A DNA stretch of 64,000 nt from JAPUDQ01 sp964573015. GTDB taxonomy: Bacteria; Patescibacteriota; Saccharimonadia; Saccharimonadales; Saccharimonadaceae. The stretch spans positions 124,001 to 188,000 of the forward strand of contig CAZNHZ010000001.1 in the NCBI GenBank assembly GCA_964573015.1. The letters are read 5' to 3'. The position numbers and the translations under genes were made by a program. Below the pieces are notes generated by a model, which saw only the letters and a list, made by a program, of their open reading frames with translations, had not been told where the DNA came from and ran no database searches. The stretch's first letter is position 1. Each line of letters starts with the position of its first letter. This document shows, one piece after another, positions 36,459 through 45,086 of the stretch.

Positions 36459-37043
36459 ATGAAAACCGAGATAGAAGCTAAATTTTGCAGAGTAGATCAT
36501 GAGAGCGTGCGACAAAAATTACGAGAGATAGGTGCAGTATGTGAATCACCTATGCGGCTACTTCGTAGAGTCGTCGCCGAAACATCTGAACTGCAGTCTA
36601 AAAATGCATATCTCAGAGTACGTGATCAGGGAGATAAGACTGCTCTGACGTACAAGCAGTTTGATAGCCTCAGTGTCGATGGCGCCAAAGAGGTAGAAGT
36701 AGAAGTGAGTGATTTCGATGCGATGGCGCAGATACTGCAAGCTCTAGAGCCGACGCGGTATTCATATCAGGAATCCCGACGTGAGGTGTGGAAACTCGAT
36801 GGTACCGAGATAGTACTCGATGAGTGGCCATGGCTCGATCCATATATCGAGATAGAGGGTGAGAGCAGAGAATCAATCGAGTCAATCGCTATCAAACTAG
36901 GATTTGATTGGAGTGATGCTGTATTTGGCGATGTGATGGCAGCGTATCGACAGCAATATCCGCAGTTATCGGAGCGCGATACGGTCGGTGACCTACCGCA
37001 AGTCAGGTTCGATGATCCGCTACCGGATATGCTCAGGTATTGA
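36459..37043 (+). CDS. CYTH-domain protein (class IV adenylate cyclase / thiamine-triphosphatase-like)
   Basis: Members of the CYTH fold bind triphosphates in a beta-barrel tunnel. The start at 36459 gives MKTEIEAKF, in which EIEAK is the ExExK metal/triphosphate motif; further charged strands follow (YLRVRDQGDKTALTYKQF, KEVEVEVSDFD, YIEIEGESRE). It has 194 residues. CyaB-like, ThTPase or inorganic triphosphatase activity cannot be told apart. It overlaps the convergent 37033 gene by 11 bp. Confidence 0.85.
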   Translation: MKTEIEAKFCRVDHESVRQKLREIGAVCESPMRLLRRVVAETSELQSKNAYLRVRDQGDKTALTYKQFDSLSVDGAKEVEVEVSDFDAMAQILQALEPTRYSYQESRREVWKLDGTEIVLDEWPWLDPYIEIEGESRESIESIAIKLGFDWSDAVFGDVMAAYRQQYPQLSERDTVGDLPQVRFDDPLPDMLRY

Positions 37044-37920
37044 TAGTGCTTCGATTCACTTCAGCAGCTGTAGCAACATGATCAGATATCGTCGCGCCGA
37101 TGGCGTTGCCGTACTCTGCTGCGATATCGTGATTGCTCATCACGCCGCGGGGTGTAAACGCATTTACACAGGTCTGCATGATAGTCGTACCATTGGCAAA
37201 GACGTGTTGTAGCTGAGGATCTAGCTTGAAAGGCGTGCGTGATAAGCACCGAAAAACATACTGAGCATAAGCATGTGTCCAGGCATAGTATGTATCGCCC
37301 GCAGTATCATGATAATTGCCGTCGTTTTTGCATGTCTGCAAGGCGTCTTGCCAGCGGATCATCATATCTTTGCGCGCCGCATGATCATAGTGGGGCATAT
37401 CAGTCAGTGATGCACTATCGAGCCATCGGGCGTACATACGTGATGACATGACGAGCAGATATAGTGCCTCATCGAGTGAATTATCGGTATGATCGAGCGC
37501 CAGATCGAGCTGATCGCCGAAGGATAAGCGGTGCTCTAGTTCTTGGCGTCTGACTGTCGTCGCCTCAAAAAAATATTCGAGCCGACGGTAGGGTAGTTTC
37601 AGATGATCGGGTATGGTGACGAGATGATCGCTAAATTGAATTAGCTGTGCCGAGAGGGCGATTTGCTCATGTTTGCCGAGCAGCTGGCCGCGCTGCGGCT
37701 GGCGGCGCGTCAGGCTATCGTCGATCTCTCGACATACCGAGGAGATATCGGGCTGCAACTCGAGCTCAGGGGGCAGTGGAGTATTGTGCGTATCGGCGGC
37801 AATCTCTCGATATATACGCTCATGCCGCGGTATGAAAAATAGTGTATAGGCTGCCTTGCCGAGCAGTCGCAGTGACCGCGTGGTTGTGAGCCTTTCATTT
37901 CCTGGCTTTCTCGTCTCCAT
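37033..37920 (-). CDS. hypothetical protein, 295 aa
   Basis: No family is recognised. It is an all-helical, His-rich soluble protein; FGDQLDLALDHTDNSLDEAL and YYAWTHAYAQYVFRCLSRT suggest a helical bundle. TATAGT lies 8 nt before the ATG. Monocistronic and convergent with the CYTH gene. Confidence 0.75.
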   Translation of the reverse strand: METRKPGNERLTTTRSLRLLGKAAYTLFFIPRHERIYREIAADTHNTPLPPELELQPDISSVCREIDDSLTRRQPQRGQLLGKHEQIALSAQLIQFSDHLVTIPDHLKLPYRRLEYFFEATTVRRQELEHRLSFGDQLDLALDHTDNSLDEALYLLVMSSRMYARWLDSASLTDMPHYDHAARKDMMIRWQDALQTCKNDGNYHDTAGDTYYAWTHAYAQYVFRCLSRTPFKLDPQLQHVFANGTTIMQTCVNAFTPRGVMSNHDIAAEYGNAIGATISDHVATAAEVNRSTINT

Positions 37921-37980
37921 ATGGCTACACTATAGCGCTACCAGGTAAATCATGCATGCATAAGCACGTTGGGGTTAAAA

Positions 37981-38029
37981 TGAAACGCCCGCGCATATTT
38001 CAGCGCGGGCAGCCGTTACGCGGCTAGCG
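37981..38029. repeat. double-hairpin repeat, copy 2
   Basis: The same 49-bp unit as at 35961 with one difference. Here it covers the stop codon of the 67-aa gene at 38024, so its right edge is coding. Confidence 0.85.
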
Positions 38030-38227
38030 ATTTGCCAGGGTGATCCGGCCCTCCTCGATTCCCGTGGCCAGCTCGTCGAACGTGTCGGCGAGGGCGGGTT
38101 CTCGCCCGATGACTCGCGCCATTTTGCGAATAGCCCGCCAATCTGGAGACGAGATACGTTGACTACGGCCAATGATCTCGACGAGCCGCTGACGAGCGGC
38201 AAGAGTGCGCTGGATGCGCTGGAACAT
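38024..38227 (-). CDS. small orphan helical protein, 67 aa
   Basis: No family is recognised. The start at 38227 (MFQRIQRTLAARQRLVEIIG) is supported by GAGAGGA about six bases upstream. The product is basic and helical, with no membrane segment. The 3' end falls inside repeat copy 2, whose first hairpin can act as its terminator. Confidence 0.65.
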   Translation of the reverse strand: MFQRIQRTLAARQRLVEIIGRSQRISSPDWRAIRKMARVIGREPALADTFDELATGIEEGRITLANR

Positions 38228-38361
38228 GCTATTCCTCTCGGTTGGGGATGAGGCAAACCATACTACTATAGCAGATTTAAACATAACAGGCAATATTCGG
38301 AGTCTTGCGGTGCTGATACGATATACTAATAGCAGTCTATAAGAAATGATAAGTTGGTGAC

Positions 38362-39564
38362 ATGAGCAAGAAATTTGGATTTACTATAGTTGCACGCGAG
38401 ACGAAATACCCATTGATGCGAGCTGGCGTCATATTGACACCGCATGGCGAGATACAGACGCCGACATTTATACCCGTTGCGACAAAAGCGGCCATGAAGG
38501 GTCTGACAGTCGAGATGATGCGCCAGCTCGATGCACAGGCGGTTCTGGCAAATGCCTATCATCTCTATATACAGCCGGGCGATAATATCGTCGCCGCAGG
38601 CGGCGGTGTCAGCCAGTTTATGGCCTGGAGTGGTCCGACATTTACTGACTCAGGCGGGTTTCAGGTGCTATCACTCGGCAGCGGCTACAAAAAGGTCGTT
38701 TCGATGGTGAGCGATGAAGCAGTCGTCGCTGAGAAGAGCACTCGTCACGCATTTGTCGATGACGATGGGGTAAATTTCAAATCGCATCGTGATGGGACGA
38801 TCCATCGATTTACTCCTGAAGTCTCGATGCAGATCCAGCACAATCTCGGCGCTGATATCTGCTTTGCGTTTGATGAGCTGACATCGCTCGCCGATACGCC
38901 GAGCTATCATCGCGAAGCGCTCGATCGCACGCATGCGTGGGCTCAGCGCTCACTCGATCATTTCAGGAAATTACAGCGCGATAATCCTACCAAACCATAC
39001 CAGGCGTTATTTGGTGTGCTGCAAGGCGCGAACATCGAAGAGTTGCGGCGTGAGACAGCCAAGCACCTCGGCAGCATGGAGTTTGACGGTTATGGCATCG
39101 GCGGAGCAGTCGAAAAGGTTCGTTTGGGAGAGATTATCAATTGGTGTGCGCAGGAGCTACCCGATGATAAACCCCGACATCTACTCGGAATCAGCGATCC
39201 GTCCGATATCTTTGCAGGGGTGGAGCAGGGTATCGATACGTTTGACTGTGTCGCACCGACGCGCGAGGCTCGAAATGGCGCGATCTATTCGCGCGACGGT
39301 CGCTTCAATCTAAAATCAGCCAAATACCGCGATGATTTCACGCCGCTGGACGGCGAATGTGGCTGCCATGTCTGTCAGACGTACACGCGAGCCTACATCC
39401 ATCACCTGCTGCGCAGCCGCGAGATGCTCGGCGCAACACTTGCGTCATACCACAACGAGCATTTCATATTGCGGCTCGTCGATGGTATCCGCGCTGCAAT
39501 CTCTGGTGGTACCTACAGCGACTATCGCGATGCTTTTATGAGCCGATATTATAGCTCAAACTGA
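38362..39564 (+). CDS. tgt: queuine tRNA-ribosyltransferase
   Basis: It exchanges guanine 34 of GUN-anticodon tRNAs for a queuosine precursor or queuine. The 400 residues are full length: TDSGGFQVLSLG (near 95-106), nucleophile Asp in GIDTFDCVAPTREARNG (near 294), and the zinc site CGCHVCQTYTRAYIHHL (near 332). TATACT lies ~35 nt upstream; only a weak GGTG ribosome site is seen. It overlaps the convergent transporter gene by 16 bp; together they form a queuine salvage pair. Confidence 0.96.
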   Translation: MSKKFGFTIVARETKYPLMRAGVILTPHGEIQTPTFIPVATKAAMKGLTVEMMRQLDAQAVLANAYHLYIQPGDNIVAAGGGVSQFMAWSGPTFTDSGGFQVLSLGSGYKKVVSMVSDEAVVAEKSTRHAFVDDDGVNFKSHRDGTIHRFTPEVSMQIQHNLGADICFAFDELTSLADTPSYHREALDRTHAWAQRSLDHFRKLQRDNPTKPYQALFGVLQGANIEELRRETAKHLGSMEFDGYGIGGAVEKVRLGEIINWCAQELPDDKPRHLLGISDPSDIFAGVEQGIDTFDCVAPTREARNGAIYSRDGRFNLKSAKYRDDFTPLDGECGCHVCQTYTRAYIHHLLRSREMLGATLASYHNEHFILRLVDGIRAAISGGTYSDYRDAFMSRYYSSN

Positions 39565-40220
39565 AACGGGCTGAAATCAGTTTTGCGGTCATAGAAATCG
39601 CTGCGTTCCGTGCGTTTGAGAATACGGATGACCCGATACGTGATAGGCAAAAACAGAATCTCCACAACTGTCTTAAATGTCCAGCCTACCATGATGAAAC
39701 CGATCATCTCGCCGGCGGACATCATGCCTCCAAATGCGATGAGTGCAAAGACAGTTGTATCAGCACCTTCTGCAACTACAGTAGAGCCGACCAGTCGCTT
39801 CCAGAGCTGCTTGCCGCGAGTCTTGACCTTGAGTTTGGCCAGAATATACGAGTTTAGAAATTCACCGATGAGATAAGCAGCGAGGCTAGCGATAACGATC
39901 CGCGGCAAAAATCCGGCGACGGCTTCAAATGCCGCCTGGTCATGATACATCGGCGCGGGGGGCAGGTAACGGACAACCGTCAGAGCAGTGACGGCGATGA
40001 GCATAACCGCGAATCCCGCCCAGATCGCTCGACGAGCATATCGATAGCCATAAACCTCGGTCAATATATCGCCAAATATATAGATCAGCGGGAATAGCAC
40101 CGCTCCGCCGTCGGTTAGTACAGGCCCAAATGCAATCAACTTGGTTGCACTGATATTTGATATCAGAAGCGCGCTGGCAAATAGCGCAAGGACGACATCA
40201 TAGTAGCGAAATTTTTTCAT
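39549..40220 (-). CDS. queuosine precursor transporter (YhhQ / DUF165 family)
   Basis: A 223-residue membrane protein with about six helices. LISNISATKL, FPLIYIFGDILTEVYGYRYA and EFLNSYILAKLK match the YhhQ/COG1738 family, which imports queuine or preQ0/preQ1. Its position next to tgt fits exactly. Acquiring the base from outside suits a host-dependent cell. AGGGG lies upstream of the ATG. Confidence 0.92.
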   Translation of the reverse strand: MKKFRYYDVVLALFASALLISNISATKLIAFGPVLTDGGAVLFPLIYIFGDILTEVYGYRYARRAIWAGFAVMLIAVTALTVVRYLPPAPMYHDQAAFEAVAGFLPRIVIASLAAYLIGEFLNSYILAKLKVKTRGKQLWKRLVGSTVVAEGADTTVFALIAFGGMMSAGEMIGFIMVGWTFKTVVEILFLPITYRVIRILKRTERSDFYDRKTDFSPFQFEL

Positions 40221-40249
40221 AGCAGACCCCTATCATACCACTCTTGATA

Positions 40250-41152
40250 TTAGTATAACGTATTGATCGCACCGGCGTGGCTTTTGATAATGACGCGGCA
40301 ATTGGCGGGCAGTTCGACGACCTCACCATCAAGTTGTACTTGCTGAGCATTAGGCAACTCAAATTCATAGCGGCTATAACTCGGCGGATGCTTAAAACCG
40401 CGCAGCAGCGCCGCGATAATTGCGATAAATGTATGCAGCCTGCCGCGATGTTTGACGGTGATAGGCTCAAATTTACCGTCGTGAATGGTATTTTTGTCGT
40501 CTAGCTTGACGACTTTTGCCATTTCATTGATATTTCCAAAAATCATACTGTCATATCGGATGTCTACGTCACCATGCTTGACAGTAAACGGTGTGAAATT
40601 TTTAAGTGTTTTTAGTGTCAGCCAAATTTCGTTCCAACGACTTTTTGAGTTTTTATTTAGCTCGCTTCCTACCTCCGGTGTGATCCCAAACCCGATGTAC
40701 GAGTGGGCATAACGTTGCAGCTCGAAATCTTTGGCTTTGGCGGTTATGCTGATAAGGTCGATAGATTTTATGTCGGCTTTTTTAATAAGCCGAATCAGTG
40801 GAGTTTCGTCTCGCATGACACGGCGATGGTCATTGGCATTACCGGCGGCCATGACAGCAACAACAGGATTTTGGGCGGGAAATAATTTCTTGGCAGCCAT
40901 GACACCGTTAATCACCTCATTGTAACCGCCGTCACCACTGACCGATACAAGCAGCATGCGGGTATATTTACTGGCGATATCATAAGCAATTTCTATCGCG
41001 TCACTCGGTTTTTTGGTTGGATAGAGAGAAGCTTTTTTTTGGATAATTTCAAAATGTCCGTTGACGCTATCGGCTAGGTCCTTGGCCATCTTTTGTGCGT
41101 CGCCGGTACTTTTTGGATTATAAATGATCGCAATATGATCAAATACTTTCAT
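40250..41152 (-). CDS. diacylglycerol/lipid kinase family protein
   Basis: The start at 41152 (MKVFDHIAIIYNPKS) is fixed by TATACT 7 nt upstream. Residues IIYNPKSTG and SVSGDGGYNEVINGV form the DAGK catalytic-domain nucleotide site (GGDGT-NEV type, here GDGGYNEV), and AAGNANDHRR follows. The protein has 300 residues. It phosphorylates a lipid or sphingoid-like alcohol; substrate unknown. Divergent from the 85-aa gene across 34 bp. Confidence 0.88.
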   Translation of the reverse strand: MKVFDHIAIIYNPKSTGDAQKMAKDLADSVNGHFEIIQKKASLYPTKKPSDAIEIAYDIASKYTRMLLVSVSGDGGYNEVINGVMAAKKLFPAQNPVVAVMAAGNANDHRRVMRDETPLIRLIKKADIKSIDLISITAKAKDFELQRYAHSYIGFGITPEVGSELNKNSKSRWNEIWLTLKTLKNFTPFTVKHGDVDIRYDSMIFGNINEMAKVVKLDDKNTIHDGKFEPITVKHRGRLHTFIAIIAALLRGFKHPPSYSRYEFELPNAQQVQLDGEVVELPANCRVIIKSHAGAINTLY

Positions 41153-41186
41153 GTTTGTTAGTATACCACCGTGGTATAATGTAACC
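41153..41186. promoter_or_regulatory. 34-bp divergent leaderless promoter region with palindromic core
   Basis: Minus-strand TATACT (complement of 41160-41165) and plus-strand TATAAT (41175-41180), each extended by TGG, face away from each other. The core TATACCACCGTGGTATA is palindromic except for its centre, so both promoters may share a regulator or compete for polymerase. Confidence 0.75.
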
Positions 41187-41444
41187 ATGAGCAACGATGT
41201 GGCGGCTACCAAACAAAACCTGCTTGATTCTCAAAAAGAAGTACTCGATTTCATAGCAGATTTGATTGATAAAATTGATCTTAAAGCTTCTCACGACAGA
41301 CTGCTTCGCACGATTGATAGTTTTGTCGGGCGTATCGACAAATGCGAACTAGAACTTGCAGATCGTGATAGTCAGTTTGAAAAATTATTAGCGTGGGCGC
41401 GCAAGGTATCAGAAAAAACCGGTATTCCGCTCGAAAATCTATAA
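41187..41444 (+). CDS. small coiled-coil protein, 85 aa
   Basis: No family is recognised. Nearly all residues are in predicted helix with heptad-like Leu/Ile/Val spacing. The start at 41187 is set by TATAAT plus 6 nt. It ends 4 nt before trpS, so trpS is probably read from the same leaderless transcript. Confidence 0.75.
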   Translation: MSNDVAATKQNLLDSQKEVLDFIADLIDKIDLKASHDRLLRTIDSFVGRIDKCELELADRDSQFEKLLAWARKVSEKTGIPLENL

Positions 41445-41448
41445 AATT

Positions 41449-42483
41449 ATGACAAAAGAAGTAATCCTAACCGGAATCCGCAGCAACGAGGAGCCGACGC
41501 TTGCAAATTACTTGGGTGCTTTTGTGCCGATTGTAGAGATGCAGCGACAATTTGCCGGTCAATACCAAATAAATATGTTTGTGCCTGATCTGCATAGTTT
41601 TACGACGCCTGTCGATCACGATAATTTATATCAAAATACGCTTCGCAATATCAAATATTTTCTGGCGGCCGGACTCGACATGAATGACGCCGACACCTAC
41701 CTCTATCGGCAGAGTTTTATACCTGCCCACAGTGAAATGACCTGGATATTAAATTGTTTTACTTATGTCGGTGAAATGCAGCGTATGATTCAATTTAAAG
41801 ACAAGTCGGCCGAGCATAACGCGAGCGTGACTATGGGTCTCATGGACTATCCGGTGTTGATGGCGGCAGATATTTTGCTGTATGGTGCTCGCTGGGTACC
41901 GGTTGGCGAGGATCAATTCCAACATCTTGAAATCGCACGTGACATCGCAATTCGCATGAACAATAAATTTGGCGATCTGTTTGTCGTGCCGGAAGACACC
42001 AAAAAGCAATCGGAATTTATGGGTCGTGATAGCGGCTTACGGATTCGCAGTCTCAGTGATCCAACCAAAAAAATGAGTAAAAGCTCTGGTGATGACAAGT
42101 CAAAAATCAACCTGATGGATGATCCGACACTTGCCGCCAAAAAGATTATGAGTGCAGCGACAGACAGCGTCGGTGAGATTAATTATGATTGGGATAATCA
42201 ACCCGGAGTCTCCAATTTGCTTCAGTTATTGTCGTTGTTGACGGCTCGTGATCAAGCGCATGTCAATGCTGACTGGGAGGGTAAGACAAGCTATGGCGAT
42301 CTCAAAAAAGCCGTTGCTGATCAAATTGAGCAATTTTTGGTGAATTTTCAAAAACTCTATGGTCTTATCGACGATCAAGTTTTGATAGATAAACTCGAAA
42401 AAGATGAAGCAGCGATGCAAGAAGTAGCCAACCAACGGATCGCACGCGTGCAGCAAGCCGTCGGTTTGCGCGCTAAGGGTTGA
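41449..42483 (+). CDS. trpS: tryptophanyl-tRNA synthetase
   Basis: A class I synthetase of 344 residues. The HIGH region is TLANYLGAF (TLGN or HIGN is usual) and the second motif is KKMSKSSGD. PVGEDQFQHLEIARDIA is the TrpRS signature. Its TGA overlaps the next start (TGATG). Confidence 0.95.
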   Translation: MTKEVILTGIRSNEEPTLANYLGAFVPIVEMQRQFAGQYQINMFVPDLHSFTTPVDHDNLYQNTLRNIKYFLAAGLDMNDADTYLYRQSFIPAHSEMTWILNCFTYVGEMQRMIQFKDKSAEHNASVTMGLMDYPVLMAADILLYGARWVPVGEDQFQHLEIARDIAIRMNNKFGDLFVVPEDTKKQSEFMGRDSGLRIRSLSDPTKKMSKSSGDDKSKINLMDDPTLAAKKIMSAATDSVGEINYDWDNQPGVSNLLQLLSLLTARDQAHVNADWEGKTSYGDLKKAVADQIEQFLVNFQKLYGLIDDQVLIDKLEKDEAAMQEVANQRIARVQQAVGLRAKG

Positions 42484-43328
42484 TGTCTGTGAGGCTTGAT
42501 GTCTATGTGGCGCAATATTGGCCGGAGCGATCGCGTGCCCAGTGGCAAAAATTGATTCGTGAGGGCAGGGTATTTGTCGATAACGTAGCACAGACGGATG
42601 TTAGTTTTGAGCTGGGAGAAGACGATGTCGTGACCGTCAAGGCACCAAAACCGCCGGTACTTACCGGTGAGATCGAAGTCATTTACGAAGACGACGATGT
42701 GCTTGTGATGAACAAACCATCGGGTACCCTCAGCCATGCCAAAGGCCTGACTCCTCAAGAATTTACGGTCGCGGATTTTGTGCGTCGGCATATGCACGAA
42801 ACCGACGAGTCGAATCGTCCCGGTATAGTGCATCGTCTTGATCGCGATACCAGCGGTGTTATTATCGCTGCTAAACATGCCAAAGCCAAAAGTCATTTGC
42901 AGCGGCAATTTCAGGATCGAAAAGCCAAAAAAACTTACATTGCCGTATTAAGTGGTGTGCCTAAAGAGTCTCAAGCTATGATTGATTTGCCGATCGAGCG
43001 TAATCCCAAGCGTCCGAGCAGTTTCCGGGTTGGTGCCAACGGCAAGTCGGCACAAACTGCCTATCAAGTAATTGGTTCAAATAAGACTTATAGTGTCGTT
43101 GAGTTAAAGCCGATTACTGGGCGAACTCACCAAATCCGAGTTCATCTGGCCTATATAAACACACCGATCGTGGGCGATGTTGTCTATGACGGAGCCAAAA
43201 GCCCCATCAACAGGCTGTGTCTGCACGCCAGTTCGCTTGAAATAACTTTACCCAACTCGACGCGGAGGACATTTACGGCGCTGTTGCCTCACGATTTTCA
43301 GGAGTTTGTCGATGACGTTTGCGCCTAA
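42483..43328 (+). CDS. RluA-family pseudouridine synthase
   Basis: An N-terminal S4 domain (about 1-60) is followed by the RluA catalytic domain with HRLDRDTSGVIIAAK (catalytic Asp) and KPITGRTHQIRVHL. It has 281 residues. Most likely modifies 23S rRNA; which uridine cannot be told. Coupled to trpS upstream and overlapping the next gene by 17 bp. Confidence 0.92.
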   Translation: MSVRLDVYVAQYWPERSRAQWQKLIREGRVFVDNVAQTDVSFELGEDDVVTVKAPKPPVLTGEIEVIYEDDDVLVMNKPSGTLSHAKGLTPQEFTVADFVRRHMHETDESNRPGIVHRLDRDTSGVIIAAKHAKAKSHLQRQFQDRKAKKTYIAVLSGVPKESQAMIDLPIERNPKRPSSFRVGANGKSAQTAYQVIGSNKTYSVVELKPITGRTHQIRVHLAYINTPIVGDVVYDGAKSPINRLCLHASSLEITLPNSTRRTFTALLPHDFQEFVDDVCA

Positions 43329-44139
43329 CCTCGTGATACACCCGACGTCAAGACGGCTGTTGGCGAATTTTGTTGTCAGTCCCGGTCACGGTCTGACACT
43401 GCACGGCGAAAAAGGAGTCGGTTTGACAACGATCGCGCGTGAAATTGCGCGTTCGATAAACCCCACAGATGCGACTTTGGTAATCGACACTATCGACGGC
43501 AAGGATATAAGTATTGAGCAGATTCGTGAGCTCTACACTTTGACGCGTTCGGTTGAGTCGGTCGGCCGTACGGTTATACTCGATAACGCAGAGAGATTAA
43601 GTCTGCCGGCGCAAAATGCGTTTTTGAAGCTACTCGAAGAGCCGCCGGCGCACGTACACTTCATATTGGTTGCTCATGAGCTCAAAACGTTGCTGCCGAC
43701 CATATCGTCGCGTTGTGAAACCATAGAGGTACGTCTTGTGACTAGGAATGATTTTGATGATTTTTTGCAGTCGTTTGGGTTGGACAGCCTGCGCTGCAAA
43801 CAAGTGGCGTTTCTGGCTGCGGGCCGACCGGCACTTGCGAAGAGGCTGATCGATGACGACGAACTTTTTAATCGGTTAGCCGACGTCACCAAAGACGCCA
43901 GAGAGTTTATCGCGGCATCTTCATATGATCGATTGTTGATAGCTGGTAAATATACCAAGCATCGCGATGAAGCGATAATGTTTGCAGCGACCGTCGGATC
44001 GCTACTGACGATTATGCTGCAAAAAAAACCAACCCAAATCATGGCTCAGCAATCAGTGTATGTATCGGAATGTATCGATAGCCTTTATGATAATTCTAAT
44101 ATCAGGCTGCAGCTGGTCCGCTTGGCGACAGCGCTGTAA
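43312..44139 (+). CDS. holB: DNA polymerase III delta'-like clamp loader subunit
   Basis: A 275-residue AAA+ protein. The P-loop reads GEKGVGLTT and lacks the Walker A lysine, and there is no zinc Cys cluster. LPAQNAFLKLLEEPP, then HFILVAHELKTLLPTISSRC with the SRC motif, identify delta'/HolB or a close relative. AGGAG lies 7 nt before the ATG at 43312. The degenerate P-loop fits a non-ATPase clamp-loader subunit. Confidence 0.85.
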   Translation: MTFAPNLVIHPTSRRLLANFVVSPGHGLTLHGEKGVGLTTIAREIARSINPTDATLVIDTIDGKDISIEQIRELYTLTRSVESVGRTVILDNAERLSLPAQNAFLKLLEEPPAHVHFILVAHELKTLLPTISSRCETIEVRLVTRNDFDDFLQSFGLDSLRCKQVAFLAAGRPALAKRLIDDDELFNRLADVTKDAREFIAASSYDRLLIAGKYTKHRDEAIMFAATVGSLLTIMLQKKPTQIMAQQSVYVSECIDSLYDNSNIRLQLVRLATAL

Positions 44140-44172
44140 TTGTAACGACATTTGTGCTATACTCTCTAGGAA

Positions 44173-44826
44173 ATGTTTGGACTTATTATTTTGGTGGGAA
44201 TCGGTTTTTGGGTTCTCTGGTACCAAAAATCTACTGACGTATCTGGCGAAGTTTTTTCATCAAAATTTGCCAACCGCATGGACAAGCTTTGGCAAGTGGC
44301 GCACGAAAGCATACGCGAGCGTAAGTATCTGCGAGCCGAAAAAGCTCTGCTTACGATTCTGCGTGTCGATGAGAGAAATGCGACAGCGTATAATCGTCTT
44401 GGCATCCTCTACGCCAAACAGCGTGCCTATCAGGACGCTATCGAGTGTTTTGAGATCGCTCAGAGCCTGGAGCCGAGCGCCAGCAGTTTGCACAATGTCG
44501 GATTGATTTATTATGAAACCGGACAGTACGAAAAGGCCGCCCTAGCATTTGAGCAGGCTCTTTCTATAGAAAACGACATCGCCGCGAGGCATATTGCGCT
44601 CGCTAAAGTCCAGGAAAAACTCGGCGACACAAAAGCCATGATAAGTGCGCTCGAGCGTGCGGTTGAGCTGGAACCAAACCCACAAAGTCTATCAATTTTG
44701 GCAGATGCTTATGAGCGTGACGATCAAATCGAGTTGGCAGCCACTATTCGCGAAAAAGTGTCCAAGCTAATCATACCGACCGACGCTCCGCAAAAAGTCC
44801 AGCAGCCCCGCAAAATCGTTATGTGA
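44173..44826 (+). CDS. membrane-anchored TPR protein, 217 aa
   Basis: One N-terminal transmembrane helix (about 2-18) precedes four to five tetratricopeptide repeats (for example AYNRLGILYAKQRAYQDAIE and LHNVGLIYYETGQYEKAALA). Probably a cytoplasmic or periplasmic protein-interaction scaffold; partner unknown. TGC-TATACT lies 9 nt before the ATG. Confidence 0.85.
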   Translation: MFGLIILVGIGFWVLWYQKSTDVSGEVFSSKFANRMDKLWQVAHESIRERKYLRAEKALLTILRVDERNATAYNRLGILYAKQRAYQDAIECFEIAQSLEPSASSLHNVGLIYYETGQYEKAALAFEQALSIENDIAARHIALAKVQEKLGDTKAMISALERAVELEPNPQSLSILADAYERDDQIELAATIREKVSKLIIPTDAPQKVQQPRKIVM

Positions 44827-44863
44827 CAAACAAAAATAGGTGGCAAACAACAGATAGATTTGG

Positions 44864-44869
44864 TACAAT
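44864..44869 (+). promoter_or_regulatory. -10 element of the tRNA-Thr/tRNA-Tyr cluster
   Basis: TGG-TACAAT, 24 nt before the degenerate tRNA copy at 44893 and ~124 nt before the intact tRNA-Thr. No separate promoter is visible nearer the intact gene. Confidence 0.5.
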
Positions 44870-44892
44870 ATGTCGGTACATTTCATTTTGTG

Positions 44893-44971
44893 CCGCTTTA
44901 GCTCAACTGATTTCCGAGACGGATGTCGAGTAAGATCAATAAGCTTGCTCTAACCAGCTGAACTATCGAGT
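44893..44971 (+). pseudogene. rearranged tRNA remnant
   Basis: The first 19 nt (GCCGCTTTAGCTCAACTGA) repeat the 5' end of the tRNA-Thr at 44993 with few changes. Farther on, GCTCTAACCAGCTGAAC is an inverted copy of a tRNA D-arm. No T-arm or intact cloverleaf can be built on either strand. Confidence 0.65.
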
Positions 44972-44992
44972 ATGAATACATATCAACTTTAT

Positions 44993-45069
44993 GCCGCTTT
45001 AGCTCAGCTGGTTAGAGCAACACTTTTGTAAAGTGAAGGTCCCCGGTTCGAATCCGGGAAGCGGCTCCA
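44993..45069 (+). tRNA. tRNA-Thr (UGU)
   Basis: Acceptor GCCGCTT/AAGCGGC, anticodon loop TTTGTAA with anticodon TGT, T-arm CCCGGTTCGAATCCGGG, encoded CCA. Confidence 0.95.
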
Positions 45070-45086
45070 CGAAATATTAATCCCGC

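Noticed and set aside
44893..44971. Possible functional tRNA on the minus strand
   Set aside because: A D-arm-like part is visible, but no T-arm, acceptor pairing or anticodon stem can be formed.
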